This document shows, piece by piece, positions 16,654 through 26,768 of a stretch of 37,456 nucleotides of DNA. Both the position numbers and the translations under genes were made by a program. The DNA is taken from positions 1 through 37,456 of the forward strand of contig JABDAV010000024.1 of assembly GCA_013289015.1 (NCBI GenBank), read 5' to 3'. Position 1 is the first letter of the stretch, and every line of letters starts with the position of its first letter. The notes under the pieces are model-generated. The model was not told the DNA's origin, did no database searches, and saw only the letters and a program-made list of their open reading frames with translations. The stretch comes from Bacteroidota bacterium (GTDB lineage: Bacteria; Bacteroidota; Bacteroidia; Chitinophagales; Chitinophagaceae).

Positions 16654-18371
16654 TTCATTCTAAAAACGGGCACACGCATATAACCCGGTTCGCTGTAGGG
16701 CGAGTGTGTATACACAAAATATAATTGCTGTTCTGATGAAGCAGCGAATGCAGTATCTGATCTTTTCTTTTCTTCCAATTGATCTTTTACTTCAGGATGT
16801 TGCCTGATATATACAGCAGCAACATCTTCCCATCGGTAATCACTGTAATATTCTTTGCGCTGTAAAACGGCATCAAAAAAATTCCATGCAAAAAAACTGT
16901 CATCACCTAATGGTTCCAATGTTTCAACAATATACCTGTCAGCATCCTGACCTGTGTAAATAATGTAGTCACCTTTTAAAAAATGAATAGAATCATCATG
17001 TGTGCTGAGTTTGATATTGCTATTCAAATGATGATCCTCATAAGCCCTTGAAAGGCTTTTATAATCTTCCACTCTATAATATTCAACCGCAATCGTTGTA
17101 TCATGTTTAAGCTGGTGCATGATAACGTTATTCAACTTTAATCTTTCAATCACTTTATACCAACCTTGTGGAATAATATAGGCTTTGGGCTTTTGTACTG
17201 AAATGGAAGGCGCATAATAATTGTAAAACTTTACCTGCTTTTCAAATGGTTTGGAGTGATCATAATAATAACGCGGCAAACCTGTTACCTCGCTTATTTT
17301 CATGGACGTATCATAACCTTTAAAATCAATCATGTCAAACTTTGACGAATCAACTTTCCAGCTTAACGGAAAATCTTTTTGCTGTTTTATCGCATCAAGA
17401 GAAGCTTTTCTTTTTGAAATAATAGCAGAAGAAAATTTTGATGCCTGTTCAATTACGGTCTGCATAAAGGCATAAGTACTTTTCACCCTGTCCGCATAAG
17501 GTTTCAACATGTGTGTTTCAGGAATGAACGCAATCGTTTCAAACAAGGAAGTGTAGCCGCTGCTGTAACGTGGCGGATCATAAAAAGCCTGCCATCCTTC
17601 TTTCAAACTGCTTTCTTCATAGTTTACATACGGGCACATTGACCAATTTTTCTGTTGCATGCCTTTGTATAAAGCCGGTTCAAATACATCATGCAGAAAA
17701 TTGCCAATTTCGCCTTCCAGTTTATTGTGTTGCGTAGTAAGCATAGTCATTGTGTGTTGATAATCGGCGCCATCGCTTACATGATTATCAATAAAAATAT
17801 CGGGATCCAATTGCTGAAAGAACTTTTCGAAAGCAAATGCATTTTTGGAATCTGCTTTAATAAAATCGCGGTTCAGGTCAAGGTTCTCTGCATTACCGCG
17901 AAAGCCATAACTCTCAGGCCCGTTTTGATTTACTCTTGAGAAACTGTTACGGTTCAAACTTCCGCCAATATTATAAACAGGAATAATAGCCAATATCACA
18001 TTGTTGGGCATTTTTAATTTACCCTGCGCCAGGTCGCGCAGCAATAGCATGCTGGCATCAATACCATCAGGCTCGCCGGGATGAATGCCATTATTTACCA
18101 ACACAACAACTTTATGTTGCTGATGCCAGTTCTGCATATTGAAGTCTTTATCTGAAGAAAATAAAACAAGATGCAAAGGATAGCCTGCATCGGTTGTATC
18201 TCCGGTAATAATTTTAATAGTCGAATAAGATCTTGCAAGCGATTTATAATAATCTACGCATTCAAAATAAGTGGCAGTTTGCTTACCATTGGATGTTTCG
18301 AATGACGTTGTAAAGTTTTGTGAGAACGACAGATGGAAAATAAATATAAAAGGAAGAAAAATTATTCGCAT
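16650..18371 (-). CDS. Secreted M14-family zinc carboxypeptidase
   Basis: A 573-residue protein with a signal peptide (about 1-17, ending LSFSQ). The M14 zinc site is visible as 'NGIHPGEPDG' (His97, Glu100) and 'FIDNHVSDGADY' (His197). Substrate-binding 'LDLNRDF' has Asn167-Arg168. A Glu in 'IAFIPETHML' is a candidate for the general base. Residues from about 320 form a long C-terminal region usual in the large Bacteroidota members. It is predicted to act in the periplasm or outside, cleaving peptides; preferred residue unknown. Nothing adjacent suggests a pathway. Confidence 0.9.
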   Translation of the reverse strand: MRIIFLPFIFIFHLSFSQNFTTSFETSNGKQTATYFECVDYYKSLARSYSTIKIITGDTTDAGYPLHLVLFSSDKDFNMQNWHQQHKVVVLVNNGIHPGEPDGIDASMLLLRDLAQGKLKMPNNVILAIIPVYNIGGSLNRNSFSRVNQNGPESYGFRGNAENLDLNRDFIKADSKNAFAFEKFFQQLDPDIFIDNHVSDGADYQHTMTMLTTQHNKLEGEIGNFLHDVFEPALYKGMQQKNWSMCPYVNYEESSLKEGWQAFYDPPRYSSGYTSLFETIAFIPETHMLKPYADRVKSTYAFMQTVIEQASKFSSAIISKRKASLDAIKQQKDFPLSWKVDSSKFDMIDFKGYDTSMKISEVTGLPRYYYDHSKPFEKQVKFYNYYAPSISVQKPKAYIIPQGWYKVIERLKLNNVIMHQLKHDTTIAVEYYRVEDYKSLSRAYEDHHLNSNIKLSTHDDSIHFLKGDYIIYTGQDADRYIVETLEPLGDDSFFAWNFFDAVLQRKEYYSDYRWEDVAAVYIRQHPEVKDQLEEKKRSDTAFAASSEQQLYFVYTHSPYSEPGYMRVPVFRMK

Positions 18372-18410
18372 AAGCTAAAGATAAGCTTTGCGTAAATTAC
18401 CTGAAACGTA

Positions 18411-18646
18411 TTAAGGCATATAAAGCTTCAGTTCTTTTATAAAATCATAGTCAGCAACGGTATCAGTATAAAGAGGAATATTATTTTCAATAGCTGTTGC
18501 GGCAATCAATGTATCTGCAATTCCTAGTGTATGTTTCGATCCGTATTTTTTAATCAACGTATGCGCTTTTGAACCAATTGAAGGAGTAAGATCAAAAAAA
18601 GAATAATGATACCGGTGTCTACTAAAATCTTTGATCTTTTCGCCAT
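18411..18646 (-). pseudogene. VapC (PIN) toxin with internal deletion and frame change
   Basis: From the ATG at 18646 the frame reads 'MAKRSKILVDTGIII', a normal PIN start, and then loses frame at an A/T tract near 18594-18602. In another frame the sequence resumes as 'HTLGIADTLIAATAIENNIP' followed by 'LYTDTVADYDFIKELKLYMP', the C-terminal third of a PIN toxin including the Asp of 'GIADTLIAAT'. About fifty central residues are gone. No functional toxin is possible. The start overlaps the antitoxin gene end. Confidence 0.8.
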
Positions 18647-18852
18647 AAATTTTTACGGTAAGTTTTAGGATCAAGATCAATATCCAACCATGTTCCAAAG
18701 AAGTCAAGCGGTTTCGGTTGTTTTTTCGGGAAAGTATTTTTTGTATGTTTTGCAGGCTTTTTTATTTCGGTTATATCACCACCAATTTTTTCAAGAAGCT
18801 CCTCAACAAAAGCAACACTTTCTTCCGGCACCCTGATAAGCATTTCTTTCAT
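18622..18852 (-). CDS. VapB-type antitoxin, apparently intact orphan
   Basis: A 76-residue protein: 'MKEMLIRVPEESVAFVEELLEKIG' at the N-terminus, a Lys/Pro-rich middle, and a C-terminal 'FFGTWLDIDLDPKTYRKN' segment with 'LWRKDQRF' typical of Bacteroidota antitoxins paired with PIN toxins (toxin-binding part). The reading frame is whole even though its toxin is destroyed. It overlaps the toxin start by 25 bp. Confidence 0.8.
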   Translation of the reverse strand: MKEMLIRVPEESVAFVEELLEKIGGDITEIKKPAKHTKNTFPKKQPKPLDFFGTWLDIDLDPKTYRKNLWRKDQRF

Positions 18853-18902
18853 AAAAATTTTTGCAGGATAAATTTAGCAGTAATAAAAATAATACAAATA
18901 AA

Positions 18903-18929
18903 AAAGATTCTGTTTTAGGCAGAATCTTT
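18903..18929 (-). terminator. Rho-independent terminator of rpsT
   Basis: AAAGATTCTG/CAGAATCTTT, a perfect 10-bp stem with a 7-base loop, followed by a T-run on the minus strand, 24 bp after the rpsT stop. Confidence 0.8.
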
Positions 18930-18952
18930 ATAACATTCAATAACAAATATTT

Positions 18953-19207
18953 TTAAGCGGTAGCTGCAGTCTTTCTTGCAAGTTTACTTTTAAGGTTGCC
19001 GGCTTTATTTTTATGAATTACACCTTTCTTTGCCAGCTTGTCTATCATAGAAATAACTGATGGCAGAGACTCGCCATAAGCTTTTTCATCTTTTGAAGCC
19101 TTAAGATCGCGGATAGCGTTACGCGTGGTTTTACCATAATATTTATTACGTTCCCTGCGCTTTGTTGCCTGGCGCACATCTTTCTTTGTAGCTTTATGAT
19201 TTGCCAT
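18953..19207 (-). CDS. rpsT: 30S ribosomal protein S20
   Basis: An 84-residue basic protein starting 'MANHKATKKDVRQATKRRER', the conserved S20 N-terminus that binds 16S rRNA, and ending in a Lys/Ala-rich helix 'NKAGNLKSKLARKTAATA'. An upstream in-frame ATG (19243) would add 12 unconserved residues and is not used. Monocistronic, with its own terminator. Confidence 0.95.
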   Translation of the reverse strand: MANHKATKKDVRQATKRRERNKYYGKTTRNAIRDLKASKDEKAYGESLPSVISMIDKLAKKGVIHKNKAGNLKSKLARKTAATA

Positions 19208-19414
19208 AATAATTTTTTCGGACGGCGAAGGTAAGGAATTCACTATTGCAATTGCAAACTTTCAGCTTCAAATTTTATAATTAACCGGTGTTTTTACCAG
19301 ATATACAGCTTTTTTACATTTTTTAACCTGTCTTTTAGAAAAATTGCACCGCTAAACTGCCCTTAAAATTGACGATATTTGCAAACAAATTTATAAACAC
19401 GATAAATTGCCCTC

Positions 19415-22213
19415 ATGAAGGATTTCTCATATATAACCAGTTCTCACCCGGCATATATTGAAAATTTATACCAGGATTTTGTAAAGGATCCCGACAGTGT
19501 GGACCCTGAGATGAAAAAGTTTTTTGAAGGATTTGATTTTGCTGTTTCCAGTGGCTCAGCTAATGGAGTAAACGGAAAACATAATGGTGCTGAAACAGCC
19601 GTTGCAGCATCCAAACCCGTTACAGAAACAAAGCCTTCCACTGCAGATACCGAACGCGACTGGATGAAGGAAATAAGGGTGTACCGCCTTATACTCGGTT
19701 ATAGAAATAAAGGCCATTTGATTGCAGATACAAATCCTATCCGCAAGCGAAAAGACCGGGGCGCTAATCTCGACCTTGCTTTTTTTGGATTGAATGAGGC
19801 TGATCTTGACAAAACATTCTCGGCAGGTAATCTTGTTGGGCTTGGCGAAACAACCCTGCGCAATATTTTAAATCATCTTAAAGCCTGTTATGCATCGCAT
19901 GTAGGCATAGAGTTTAAATACATCAGCGATCAGAAACAGATAGACTGGCTTACTAATGAAGTAGAAAGGAAATTCAATGACCCGCTTTCCATCGAAACCA
20001 AAAAAAGGATACTCGGGAAATTGAACGAAGGCGTTATGTTTGAGAAATTCCTGCATACAAAATATGTTGGCCAGAAAAGATTTTCGCTGGAAGGTGGCGA
20101 AACTACCATTCCAGCCCTTGATGCCATTATTCAAACAAGCGCAGATCATGGCGTTGAGGAAGTGGTGATCGGCATGGCGCATCGCGGAAGATTAAATATA
20201 TTAGCGAACATTCTCGGCAAAACATACGAACAGATATTCAGTGAATTTGAAGGAACTGCAAAGCTCGATCAGACAATGGGAAGCGGTGATGTAAAATATC
20301 ACATGGGCTTTGGCAGCGATGTACAGGCAAAAGATGGCAGAACCATTCACCTAAAATTAATGCCCAACCCTTCGCATCTTGAAGCGGTTGATCCTGTTGT
20401 TGTTGGCTTTGCAAGAGCAAAAGCTGATGTCTTGTATAACAGCGATTATGACAAAATTCTTCCCATATTAATTCACGGGGATGCTTCTGTTGCAGGCCAG
20501 GGAATTGTATATGAAGTAATACAAATGAGCGATCTGCAAGGCTATTATACCGGTGGTACTATTCACTTTGTGATCAATAACCAGATTGGCTTTACGACAG
20601 ATTTTGATGATGCAAGAAGCTCAGATTATTGTACTTCGCTTGCAGGGGCCATACAGGCGCCGGTTTTTCATGTGAATGGCGATGATCCCGAATCTGTAGT
20701 AAAATGTGTTGAAATAGCAACACGTTATCGCCAGGAATTTAACCAGGATATTTTTATCGATATGGTTTGCTACCGCCGTCATGGACATAATGAAGGCGAC
20801 GATCCAAAGTACACGCAGCCGCATATGTATAAACTTATCGAAGATCACCCCAATCCCCGTGAAGTGTATACAAAATTTTTGATGGAACACGGCGAGCCTG
20901 ATGCGCAGGAAATGGCAAAGAGCATGGAAAAGAAATTCTGGTCAGGCCTGCAGGAAAGACTGGATGAGGTTAAGCAAAATCCTTTGCCGTATAAATACCA
21001 GCAGCCTGAAGAATGGTGGCGCAGTTTAAAAAAAGCTACTCCTGAAGACTTCAATGCATCGCCTGTAACAGCCATCAGCGAAGAGCAATTAAAAAAATTG
21101 TTTGAAGGCCTGATGAAATGGCCGGGTGATTTTCAGCCCTTAAAAAAAGTTGAAAAACTATTACAGGAAAAAGTAAAATTATTCCAGGCTGAAAATAAGA
21201 TTGATTGGGCAACCGGAGAATTACTTGCTTATTCATCTCTGTTAGTTGAAGGAAAGATAGTGCGCATGAGCGGCCAGGATGTGAGACGCGGCACATTCAG
21301 TCATCGTCATGCAGTATTGCGCGATGAAAATACGGATGAGTCTTACTTCAGAACAGATCACTTCACAAAAGATCAACAGAAATTCCAGATATACAATTCG
21401 CTGTTAAGTGAATATGGCGTGCTTGGGTTTGAATACGGGTATGCGCTTGCAAACCCGAACGCATTGGTAATATGGGAAGCACAGTTTGGTGATTTCAGCA
21501 ACGGCGCCCAAACCATGATTGATCAATTCATTACATGTGGTGAACAAAAATGGAATCGCATGAACGGTATCGTAATGTTGTTGCCACATGGCTATGAAGG
21601 GCAAGGTCCTGAACATAGCAGCGGCCGTATGGAAAGATACCTGCAAATGTGTGCGCAATTGAATCTTGTAGTTACCAATATCACCACAGCAGCTAATCTC
21701 TTTCATGCATTAAGAAGACAGTTAACATGGAATTTCCGTAAACCGCTCATTAATTTTTCACCCAAAGCTTACCTGCGCTATCCGGGCAGTTACAGCAATG
21801 TAAATGAGTTTACGCAAGGTGGTTTCAAAGAAGTAATTGATGATGTTACGATCACCGATGCTTCCAAAATAAAAAAGGTTTTATTCTGCACAGGTAAAAT
21901 ATATTTTGAGCTTGCGGAAAGAAAACAAAAAGATAAACGGGATGATGTAGCGCTCGTTCGCATGGAACAGGTATATCCTTTGCCTGTAAAACAGTTAAGC
22001 GAGCTGTACAAAAAATACAATAAAGCTATTTGGTTCTGGGTGCAGGAAGAGCCGTTGAATATGGGTGCAGCATCCTTCCTGCAGATGAACCTGAAAAATA
22101 TAATCAACTATGGTGTTATCAGCAGGAATGCCAGCGCATCTACAGCAAGCGGTTATTCAAAAGTGCATGCACAGGAGCAGGCGCAAATAGTTGACACCGC
22201 ATTTAGTATTTAA
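19415..22213 (+). CDS. sucA: 2-oxoglutarate dehydrogenase E1 component
   Basis: A 932-residue thiamine-diphosphate enzyme that decarboxylates 2-oxoglutarate and transfers the succinyl group to the E2 lipoyl arm in the TCA cycle. Seen: the E1o N-terminal recruitment segment (residues 1-40, 'AYIENLYQDFVKDPDSVD'), 'GMAHRGRLNILANILGK', 'HGDASVAGQGIVYEVIQMS', 'INNQIGFTT', 'VNGDDPESVVK' with 'RRHGHNEGDDP' (ThDP/Mg site region), and C-terminal 'LLPHGYEGQGPEHSSGRMERYL'. Full length. It is followed after 103 bp by the E2 gene, which also has its own promoter-like element. Confidence 0.97.
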   Translation: MKDFSYITSSHPAYIENLYQDFVKDPDSVDPEMKKFFEGFDFAVSSGSANGVNGKHNGAETAVAASKPVTETKPSTADTERDWMKEIRVYRLILGYRNKGHLIADTNPIRKRKDRGANLDLAFFGLNEADLDKTFSAGNLVGLGETTLRNILNHLKACYASHVGIEFKYISDQKQIDWLTNEVERKFNDPLSIETKKRILGKLNEGVMFEKFLHTKYVGQKRFSLEGGETTIPALDAIIQTSADHGVEEVVIGMAHRGRLNILANILGKTYEQIFSEFEGTAKLDQTMGSGDVKYHMGFGSDVQAKDGRTIHLKLMPNPSHLEAVDPVVVGFARAKADVLYNSDYDKILPILIHGDASVAGQGIVYEVIQMSDLQGYYTGGTIHFVINNQIGFTTDFDDARSSDYCTSLAGAIQAPVFHVNGDDPESVVKCVEIATRYRQEFNQDIFIDMVCYRRHGHNEGDDPKYTQPHMYKLIEDHPNPREVYTKFLMEHGEPDAQEMAKSMEKKFWSGLQERLDEVKQNPLPYKYQQPEEWWRSLKKATPEDFNASPVTAISEEQLKKLFEGLMKWPGDFQPLKKVEKLLQEKVKLFQAENKIDWATGELLAYSSLLVEGKIVRMSGQDVRRGTFSHRHAVLRDENTDESYFRTDHFTKDQQKFQIYNSLLSEYGVLGFEYGYALANPNALVIWEAQFGDFSNGAQTMIDQFITCGEQKWNRMNGIVMLLPHGYEGQGPEHSSGRMERYLQMCAQLNLVVTNITTAANLFHALRRQLTWNFRKPLINFSPKAYLRYPGSYSNVNEFTQGGFKEVIDDVTITDASKIKKVLFCTGKIYFELAERKQKDKRDDVALVRMEQVYPLPVKQLSELYKKYNKAIWFWVQEEPLNMGAASFLQMNLKNIINYGVISRNASASTASGYSKVHAQEQAQIVDTAFSI

Positions 22214-22256
22214 AATAATTTTTGGGTAACCGGCAGTTGAAAGTATAGCATCACGG

Positions 22257-22288
22257 TTGCGTCGCATCACTTGTACTGCATATCTTTG
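22257..22288 (+). promoter_or_regulatory. Candidate promoter for odhB
   Basis: TTG at 22257-22259, a 21-base spacer, then TATCTTTG at 22281-22288, matching the Bacteroidota -33/-7 arrangement (TTG ... TAnnTTTG). Transcripts would have a leader of about 20-25 bases before the ATG at 22317. Confidence 0.5.
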
Positions 22289-22316
22289 AGCGGCAATAAT
22301 GAAATAACGATTTAGT

Positions 22317-23906
22317 ATGATTGAAATAAAAGTTCCTACAGTAGGCGAATCTATAAGCGAAGTAACCTTATTAAAGTGGTTAAAAAAAGATGGTGAATAT
22401 GTTGATCGTGATGATGTGATAGCAGAGCTTGAAAGTGAAAAAGCAACCTTTGAAGTTAATGCCGAACAAAGTGGTGTTATTAAACTCATAGCCAATGAAG
22501 GCGATACATTGAACATTGGCGCTGTACTAGCCAATATTGATGAAAAGGCAAAAATGCCTGAAACAACAGCAGCCTCTAACGGCTTAAAACGCCCACAGGT
22601 TATTGAGCAAACTGAACCTGAACCAAAACCTGCAGCAAGCAACGGGCAACCTGCAACAGTTGCAGAACCCAAACCTGCAGGTAAAGGCATTATTGAAATG
22701 AAAGTTCCCGCTGTTGGCGAATCAATCAGTGAAGTAACATTATTAAAATGGGTGAAGAATACCGGCGATATTGTTGAACGTGATGAAGTAATTGCTGAAA
22801 TGGAAAGTGAAAAAGCAACCTTTGAATTAAATGCAGCAGAAGCGGGACAATTAACGCAGGCTGCTAAAGAAGGTGATGTTATTAAAATTGGTGAAGTGGT
22901 TGCAGCCATCAATACAGATGTGGCAATGAAGTTAGAAAAGATAGTAAAATCCGAAAGTCCGAAAGAAGAAGTAAAAGCGCAGCAACCTGCAACCAGCAAC
23001 CTGCAACCAGCAACAGATGTTAAAGCTACGCCTGTAGCATCGGCTATCATCGCAGATAAAAAAGTAAATCCATCAGAAATAAAACCAAGCGGCAGCAATG
23101 GCAGAATATTAAAAAATGATGTGCTGGAAGCGCTCTCCCATCCTGCTAAAAAAGCATTCAACGGACAGGAATTAAATACGCGCAATGAACGACGCGAACG
23201 CATGAGCAACCTGCGCAAGACCATCAGCCGCAGGCTGGTTGAATCAAAAAATACAACAGCAATGCTCACCACTTTTAATGAAGTGGATATGGGCCGTATA
23301 ATGGATATACGCAAACAACATAAAGATTCATTCAATAAAGCGCATGGTGTTAACCTGGGTTTTATGAGCTTCTTTGCGAAAGCCTGCGCTGTTGCTTTAA
23401 GCGAATGGCCTGCAGTGAATGCATACATTGATGGTGATGAACTGGTGTATCATGATTATGCAGATGTAAGTATTGCCGTAAGTACGCCGCGTGGTTTAAC
23501 GGTACCTGTTATCCGCAATGTGGAAAGCCTTAGCATGGCAGACATTGAAAAGAAAGTTATTGAACTTGCAGGCAAAGCAAGAGACAGCAAATTAACTGCT
23601 GAAGATCTGCAGGGCGGAACGTTCACCATTACAAACGGCGGTGTATTTGGAAGTTTAATGAGCACTCCTATCATCAATCTTCCGCAAAGTGCGATTCTTG
23701 GTATGCATAAAATACAGGAAAGGCCTATGGCAATAAACGGACAGGTTGTAATAAGGCCGATGATGTATGTGGCTTTAAGTTATGATCATCGTATTGTTGA
23801 CGGAAGGGAAAGCGTTAGCTTTTTGGTTCGCGTAAAAGAGCTGCTTGAAAATCCTGAATTGCTTTTATTCAGTAAAGATCCTATAAAAACCTTGCTTGAA
23901 ATTTGA
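22317..23906 (+). CDS. odhB: Dihydrolipoyl succinyltransferase (E2o) with two lipoyl domains
   Basis: A 529-residue E2 of the 2-oxoglutarate dehydrogenase complex; it moves succinyl groups from E1 to CoA. Order: lipoyl domain 1 (residues 1-78, lipoyl Lys42 in 'ESEKATFEV'), Ala/Pro-rich linker, lipoyl domain 2 (about 125-200, Lys166 in 'ESEKATFEL'), linker, E3/E1-binding domain (about 237-272, '[19 protein letters not shown]'), and catalytic domain with '[10 protein letters not shown]' (His491, Asp495). Many E2o proteins have only one lipoyl domain. The two here are so alike, also in DNA, that they arose by internal duplication. The stop directly abuts the convergent CHAT gene stop. Confidence 0.95.
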   Translation: MIEIKVPTVGESISEVTLLKWLKKDGEYVDRDDVIAELESEKATFEVNAEQSGVIKLIANEGDTLNIGAVLANIDEKAKMPETTAASNGLKRPQVIEQTEPEPKPAASNGQPATVAEPKPAGKGIIEMKVPAVGESISEVTLLKWVKNTGDIVERDEVIAEMESEKATFELNAAEAGQLTQAAKEGDVIKIGEVVAAINTDVAMKLEKIVKSESPKEEVKAQQPATSNLQPATDVKATPVASAIIADKKVNPSEIKPSGSNGRILKNDVLEALSHPAKKAFNGQELNTRNERRERMSNLRKTISRRLVESKNTTAMLTTFNEVDMGRIMDIRKQHKDSFNKAHGVNLGFMSFFAKACAVALSEWPAVNAYIDGDELVYHDYADVSIAVSTPRGLTVPVIRNVESLSMADIEKKVIELAGKARDSKLTAEDLQGGTFTITNGGVFGSLMSTPIINLPQSAILGMHKIQERPMAINGQVVIRPMMYVALSYDHRIVDGRESVSFLVRVKELLENPELLLFSKDPIKTLLEI

Positions 23907-26687
23907 TCAGGCAGTTTGCTTTGATCTTTTTTTGAGATAGATTTTTCTTCCTGTATACATAAGAATACAAACCAGGAACACAGTAATAAAAACAGCAACA
24001 ACGCTCCAGTGTGTACCAGGTGAAACAGCACGAAGCTTTATTGCATCTGCGTTACCTATCAATATCATGTTAGACCAATAATATGGCAGCAGCTTTTCAT
24101 TGCCGTTGTTCTTTATGAAATAGAGTTTGGCTTTTTGCAGCGCTTCATCTTTATTCATTCCTTCTGATAAATACTGATTAAACTTTTCTGAGATCGTGTA
24201 AATAGCTTGTTCATCTGCTTTCCATAATGTTGCAGCTACAGAAGGAATGCCAGCTGTTGTAAAGCCCCTCGCCAAACTATAAATCCCTTCACCGGTTGCG
24301 GCTTTACCTACATTGGTTTGGCAGGCGCTCAATAAAACAAGTTTGGTTGCGGGATTGTTCAACTGCTGTAATTCTGACAAATAGATCAATGAGTCCTGCA
24401 TAAAAAGCATTGGCTCGATATCGGTAGTGTCAGCACTTGCATGAGAAAAAATACCAACCACTGCATACAAAGGAGCATACTTAAAAAAATTATTGCGGGT
24501 AGCTTTTTTATTGATGAAGAGTTTATTGTTTTTATAATAAGCCGCTGAAGCATTTAAAGCATCATCTGCATACATTAACCGGCTGGCGTTCAATTCTGAA
24601 AAAGATACCGGCGCAAACCCTGCAAAATCTCCCTGAGCAATTGGATTATTGAATTCCTTCATTAAAAACCTGGCGGAGTAAACATAATCGAAGCTATAAT
24701 AATGCAATAAAAAATTTTTGCCTTTTGTATCTGTACATAAAGCTTCAAATGGAATAACAATATTGTCAAGACAAATAATTACTCTTCCTGCCGGAAAATG
24801 CAAAGGTTCGAATATTTTTTTATAGATCGAATTAGATAGCTGTGCGAAAGAACTGTAACGATTGTTTAATGCTTCCTTGTTTGCGCACAATTCCAAAAAA
24901 TCCAAAAGCTGCTGTTTATTAAATTCTTTTTGAGAAAGCCGGATAAATTTTGTAGCTGAGGGTGTTATTGCTAATATATAAGTTACAGTGTCGCCAGTAA
25001 AATAGTCCACAAAGCTTTGATCATTTTTTGCAAGATATACCTGGAAATCTTTTAGGGTATATACATCATCAGCATATTTATACTGGTAATACGCCGGATA
25101 TTTTTGTTCGATCGATCGTATAAATTGATCAAAGTCAGATCTTGCACTGATCAACTTATTTTGTACACCTAAATAATCCTTTGTGTTATTGCTTAATTTG
25201 GAAAGATTCCGTTCAAGCTCTACGATCCTGATTTCATAATCTTCGAGTTTGGCTGCATCAGCTTTGGACAAATAAGATGATGCACTCAGTTCATTCAATT
25301 TATCATTTAATAAAACGTTACGGCTTTTTTCCATAAAATAAAAAGCCATGCCGGCATCTTTGTTCAGATAAGAAGCCTCAATTGCATTTGCATAAAAATT
25401 CCTTGTATGATTACGCCAGTATAACTTGCTCTCAGTTCCTGATTGCATATGCCGGATCTTTGTGATCAAAGTATCCATAACAAGCGATGCATGCAAGCAC
25501 CCGGTTAAATATTTTTTATTTTTTGTTGTAAGATAAAGACCTTTCAAAGTTTCAATTTTATTATTCATCAATACAATAGCAAGCTCTTTTGCTTCAATGC
25601 TGCTTAGTTGTTCAGAAGAGGGATTACTATCAATATTGTTTACAAAAAGGTTTAAATACTGCATTGCCTTAAGGCAGTAATAAGAAGAAAGCCTATAATT
25701 GGATTGAGAAAGATAGAGACTCCCTAAATTAATATTTGCCCTTGCCAGTACGACTGAATCTTTCAATTTTTCACCATAAAATATGCTATTTAAATAACAT
25801 GTTTTGGCTTTGTTATAATTGTGTAACCTGTTAAGACAAAAATTGCCGTAATCGTTATAATCGGTAGCTATCTGTTGTGAATCTTTTGTGTTAGTGCGAA
25901 CACTGATTGAAGCATTATATAATGAATCTGCCTCCTGAAAATTATTTCCTGTCTGTAAGATTAATGCTTTTGTTTTCAGAGCCGATGCAAGTTCAAATGT
26001 ATCTTTTTGTTTTAAGGCTTTGGGTATTATTGAATCAACGCTTGTTAAAGCATCACTGATATTATTCTCATAAAAAAGCGATTGGGCTTTTTGATTTTCG
26101 AAGGAAAAAAAATAAGATGAATCTCTTTTTTGCAATGCATAATTTGCTCCCTGTATGCTTTCTTCAACAGCTTTCTGATAATCACCGGTACGGTAAAACA
26201 AATAAACCTTATCAATTCTTGAATACAAAATAATGTAAGTAGTATCAGGGAAAGTTTTAGCAAACGCAATAGTACTGTCGTAGTAGATAATGGCTTTATT
26301 AAATATATTCAGCTTATCGTAGAATTGCGCAAGAAAGAAATAACATCTTGCTGCGTAAAATTTTGATCCGCCTTGTTTATTGGTGAGATTGATTTTTAAA
26401 GCCTCATTGGTTAATCCTATAGCAAGACTAAAATTCCTGTTGACGTTTACTTCAGAAACAGCTATTTTAAGAAGTACTCTTGCGTATACCGAATCATGAG
26501 AAATAGTTTTTTTGTCTGCAAAGGTTTTGAGGTTGTAAAATTTTTGCAGTTTTTCAGCCGGCGAGTAGACATCATTATCATCAATCGCTATAAGATTATT
26601 CCAGATAGATTTTTCAATCGGTGACTGTGAACAAACATTAATGCATATACTCAACAGAGAATAAAAAACAATTAAGTGTTTAATCAT
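23907..26687 (-). CDS. TPR-CHAT caspase-like protein, exported and membrane-anchored
   Basis: A 926-residue protein: signal peptide (1-21), TPR-type helical repeats (about 60-430), a coiled coil (about 470-530), a C-terminal CHAT caspase-fold domain (about 590-885), then one transmembrane helix (about 893-913) with a basic tail. The catalytic dyad is present: His749 in 'GIFSHASADTTD' and Cys789 in 'LLSACQTNVGKA'. The following 'GEGIYSLARGFTTAGIPSVAATLW' is the usual CHAT C-terminal signature. It would sit in the inner membrane with the peptidase outside the cytoplasm. The natural substrate is unknown. A small ORF and the relic of a second CHAT gene lie just upstream on the same strand. Confidence 0.9.
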   Translation of the reverse strand: MIKHLIVFYSLLSICINVCSQSPIEKSIWNNLIAIDDNDVYSPAEKLQKFYNLKTFADKKTISHDSVYARVLLKIAVSEVNVNRNFSLAIGLTNEALKINLTNKQGGSKFYAARCYFFLAQFYDKLNIFNKAIIYYDSTIAFAKTFPDTTYIILYSRIDKVYLFYRTGDYQKAVEESIQGANYALQKRDSSYFFSFENQKAQSLFYENNISDALTSVDSIIPKALKQKDTFELASALKTKALILQTGNNFQEADSLYNASISVRTNTKDSQQIATDYNDYGNFCLNRLHNYNKAKTCYLNSIFYGEKLKDSVVLARANINLGSLYLSQSNYRLSSYYCLKAMQYLNLFVNNIDSNPSSEQLSSIEAKELAIVLMNNKIETLKGLYLTTKNKKYLTGCLHASLVMDTLITKIRHMQSGTESKLYWRNHTRNFYANAIEASYLNKDAGMAFYFMEKSRNVLLNDKLNELSASSYLSKADAAKLEDYEIRIVELERNLSKLSNNTKDYLGVQNKLISARSDFDQFIRSIEQKYPAYYQYKYADDVYTLKDFQVYLAKNDQSFVDYFTGDTVTYILAITPSATKFIRLSQKEFNKQQLLDFLELCANKEALNNRYSSFAQLSNSIYKKIFEPLHFPAGRVIICLDNIVIPFEALCTDTKGKNFLLHYYSFDYVYSARFLMKEFNNPIAQGDFAGFAPVSFSELNASRLMYADDALNASAAYYKNNKLFINKKATRNNFFKYAPLYAVVGIFSHASADTTDIEPMLFMQDSLIYLSELQQLNNPATKLVLLSACQTNVGKAATGEGIYSLARGFTTAGIPSVAATLWKADEQAIYTISEKFNQYLSEGMNKDEALQKAKLYFIKNNGNEKLLPYYWSNMILIGNADAIKLRAVSPGTHWSVVAVFITVFLVCILMYTGRKIYLKKRSKQTA

Positions 26688-26768
26688 TGCAAACCTCTAT
26701 ATCACAAGTTTACATAATTAAATCATTAGAAGTTTTGTAATAAAATAAATGTGTAATGATATAACAAT

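Noticed and set aside
22157-23428. 423-codon open frame antisense to odhB
   Set aside because: It mirrors the lipoyl and linker coding sequence of odhB, is Ser/Thr-rich without domain character, and its length follows from the codon bias of the sense gene.
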